A stretch of DNA of 23,502 nucleotides, from contig JBNMPS010000027.1 in the NCBI GenBank assembly GCA_051277005.1, positions 1 through 23,502 of the forward strand. Direction: 5' to 3'. The position numbers and the translations under genes were made by a program. Under the pieces are notes generated by a model, which did no database searches, was not told where the DNA came from, and was given only the letters and a program-made list of their open reading frames with translations. This DNA comes from Dasania sp051277005 (GTDB lineage Bacteria; Pseudomonadota; Gammaproteobacteria; Pseudomonadales; Dasaniaceae). Positions 21,820 through 23,502 of this stretch are shown here, piece by piece; within the stretch, counting starts at the first letter, position 1, and the number at the start of each line of letters is the position of its first letter.

Positions 21820-23358
21820 ATGACAACACATACTAATTTAAATGCTGCGGCGCTGATCGAGCAGTCTTTAATTCGCGGTGAAGGCGAATTGACTGACACC
21901 GGGGCACTTTACATTACCACCGGCAAGCGCACCGGCCGCTCACCCGCCGACCGTTTTGTGGTGCACGAGCCATCCACGGCTGATGCCATCGACTGGGGTA
22001 CCGTTAACCGCCCTTTCGATGCCGACAAGTTTGATGCCCTGTGGAATCGAGTTGAAGATTATCTATCGCAAAAAGAGCGCTTCGTTTCTACCTTGCACGT
22101 TGCCGCCCATGATGAGCATTACATTCCGGTGCAAGTAAACACCGAAACCGCATGGCAAGGGCTGTTCGGTCACAACATGTTTATCCGCACTGAAAAGTAC
22201 AATCCCAAAGCCAAAGAAGAATGGACTATTCTCAATGTTGCAAGCTTTGAGTGCGTTCCAGAGCGAGATGGTACTAACTCTGAAGGCGTGGTTATTTTAA
22301 ACTTTGCCCAACGCAAAGTATTACTGGCAGGTATGCGTTATGCCGGTGAAATGAAAAAAGCTATGTTCTCTGTGCAAAATTTTTTATTGCCCGAAAAAGA
22401 CGTTATGCCTATGCATTGTTCGGCTAACGTAGATGAAGAAGGCAATACCACGCTGTTCTTCGGTTTATCCGGCACCGGTAAAACTACCTTGTCTGCTGAC
22501 CCATCTTGCTACTTAATTGGTGACGACGAACATGGCTGGGGCAAAGGTACCGTATTTAATGTTGAAGGCGGCTGCTACGCTAAAACCATCAACCTGAGCC
22601 AGAAAAACGAACCCATTATTTGGGACGCGATTCGCTTTGGTGCCATCGTTGAAAACGTCGTGTTGGATGAAAACCGCACCGCCGATTACGACAATCTGTC
22701 ACTGAGTGAAAACGGCCGCTGTTCTTACCCGTTAGAGCATGTTGAAAAACGTATTTTGGCAAATGCTGCTGGCGAACCAAAAACCGTTATCTTTTTGACT
22801 TGTGATGTATCTGGGGTAATACCGCCCATTTCAATCCTGACGAAAGAAGCAGCGGCCTTCCACTTCTTGTCGGGTTACACAGCACGCGTAGGCTCTACCG
22901 AAATGGGTGCTGAAGCGGGTATTCACCCCGCCTTCTCAGCCTGCTTTGGCGCGCCCTTTATGCCGCGCCCAGCCGGCGACTATGCCGAGCTGTTAATGAA
23001 GCGTATTGAAGGCTTTGGCTCACAGGTTTATCTCATCAACACCGGCTGGACCGGGGGTTCAGGTAGCGACAGTGGCAAGGGTTCACGCTTCCCAATCCCA
23101 GTGACTCGCGCTGTTGTTGCCGCCGCACAAAATGGCTCATTGTTGAATGCACCTACCGAGCACTTGGATGCACTGAACCTAGACATCCCGGTTGCCATTG
23201 CAGGTGTTGATGACAAATACCTGAACCCACGTAAAGCGTGGAACGACGACGCCGGCTACGACCAGCAAGCTACCAAACTAGCCAGCTTGTTCCAAGAGAA
23301 CATCACCAAGTTTAATGTCTCTGATGCGATCATTGCTGCCGGCCCTAAGGCCTCTTAA
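21820..23358 (+). CDS. pckA: Phosphoenolpyruvate carboxykinase (ATP)
   Basis: 512-aa cytoplasmic enzyme that converts oxaloacetate and ATP into phosphoenolpyruvate, CO2 and ADP, the first committed step of gluconeogenesis from organic acids. Motifs are complete: RTGRSPADRF at the substrate-binding end, the P-loop GLSGTGKTTLS at about 214-224, the metal motif LIGDDEHGWG, and GYTARVGSTE near the C-terminal third. Length equals that of pseudomonad-type enzymes (about 513), shorter than E. coli (540). The ribosome binding site before the ATG is weak. Regulation by HexR is suggested by the two palindromes upstream, and a clear terminator follows. Confidence 0.97.
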   Translation: MTTHTNLNAAALIEQSLIRGEGELTDTGALYITTGKRTGRSPADRFVVHEPSTADAIDWGTVNRPFDADKFDALWNRVEDYLSQKERFVSTLHVAAHDEHYIPVQVNTETAWQGLFGHNMFIRTEKYNPKAKEEWTILNVASFECVPERDGTNSEGVVILNFAQRKVLLAGMRYAGEMKKAMFSVQNFLLPEKDVMPMHCSANVDEEGNTTLFFGLSGTGKTTLSADPSCYLIGDDEHGWGKGTVFNVEGGCYAKTINLSQKNEPIIWDAIRFGAIVENVVLDENRTADYDNLSLSENGRCSYPLEHVEKRILANAAGEPKTVIFLTCDVSGVIPPISILTKEAAAFHFLSGYTARVGSTEMGAEAGIHPAFSACFGAPFMPRPAGDYAELLMKRIEGFGSQVYLINTGWTGGSGSDSGKGSRFPIPVTRAVVAAAQNGSLLNAPTEHLDALNLDIPVAIAGVDDKYLNPRKAWNDDAGYDQQATKLASLFQENITKFNVSDAIIAAGPKAS

Positions 23359-23370
23359 GCAATCAGCTAA

Positions 23371-23397
23371 GGAGCGACTAATTAGTCGCCCCTTTTT
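23371..23397 (+). terminator. Intrinsic terminator of pckA
   Basis: GGAGCGACT pairs with AGTCGCCCC (one mismatched pair) around an AATT loop, followed by TTTTT. It starts 12 bases after the pckA stop. The last 100 bases of the window after it hold nothing recognisable. Confidence 0.85.
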
Positions 23398-23502
23398 CTC
23401 TTATCATTAAATAACATGATAATTTTCCACCAATACTTTACAACATTGCTACACTTCAAAGGCGGCGCTGAATCTAGAGCACGACCGAGCTTCTTAAAAT
23501 CG

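Overview
The window looks like chromosomal DNA from a marine-type gammaproteobacterium. The main evidence is at the right end: yrfG, hslR, hslO and pckA lie in the order known from E. coli and relatives, with cysQ diverging just upstream, and ppnN and yaeQ are typical gammaproteobacterial genes. A cytochrome P450, a BicA-like SulP transporter and COG4798-type methyltransferases would fit the Cellvibrionales/Spongiibacteraceae, but that placement is only a guess. GC content is moderate. There is no tRNA, rRNA, transposase, phage gene or CRISPR array.

Left part (1-7770): a terminator of an upstream gene, a fatty acid desaturase with a 12-bp tandem repeat at its stop codon, a minus-strand pair (ppnN and a small membrane protein), an exported methyltransferase-fold protein, then a probable metal-uptake unit (a His-rich small membrane protein followed by a ZnuD-like TonB-dependent receptor with His/acid-rich loops). 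An 11-bp-period direct repeat lies upstream of that unit. A SOUL-family protein follows after an AT-rich stretch.

Middle (7868-10651): a TetR regulator faces a tautomerase-fold gene across an intergenic region with three copies of a 16-bp palindrome, one inside the promoter spacer. A secreted protein of unknown function, glyoxalase I and a GFA-family enzyme follow. The set resembles the E. coli nemR/gloA electrophile-response logic, but strong terminators after the tautomerase gene and after the secreted-protein gene suggest separate transcripts.

Accessory middle (10701-18270): a BicA-like SulP transporter, a 574-bp gap with nested inverted repeats and a candidate small RNA or structured leader, a lipoprotein with a methyltransferase fold, yaeQ, an orphan cytochrome P450 starting at TTG, a 638-bp gap with a possible gene remnant, a DUF3718-like secreted protein, two small paralogous proteins sharing DRR, CRR and PWWL motifs, and a small coiled-coil protein.

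Right end (18490-23502): cysQ (minus), then yrfG-hslR (4-bp overlap), hslO (no Shine-Dalgarno, -10-like element almost touching its start codon) and pckA. pckA has two 15-bp palindromes of the HexR type upstream and a clear terminator. I see no single undescribed multi-gene system. The strongest leads are the three-operator TetR switch, the paired DRR/PWWL small proteins, the HexR-like pair, the direct repeat before the metal receptor, and the candidate RNA at about 12903-12998.
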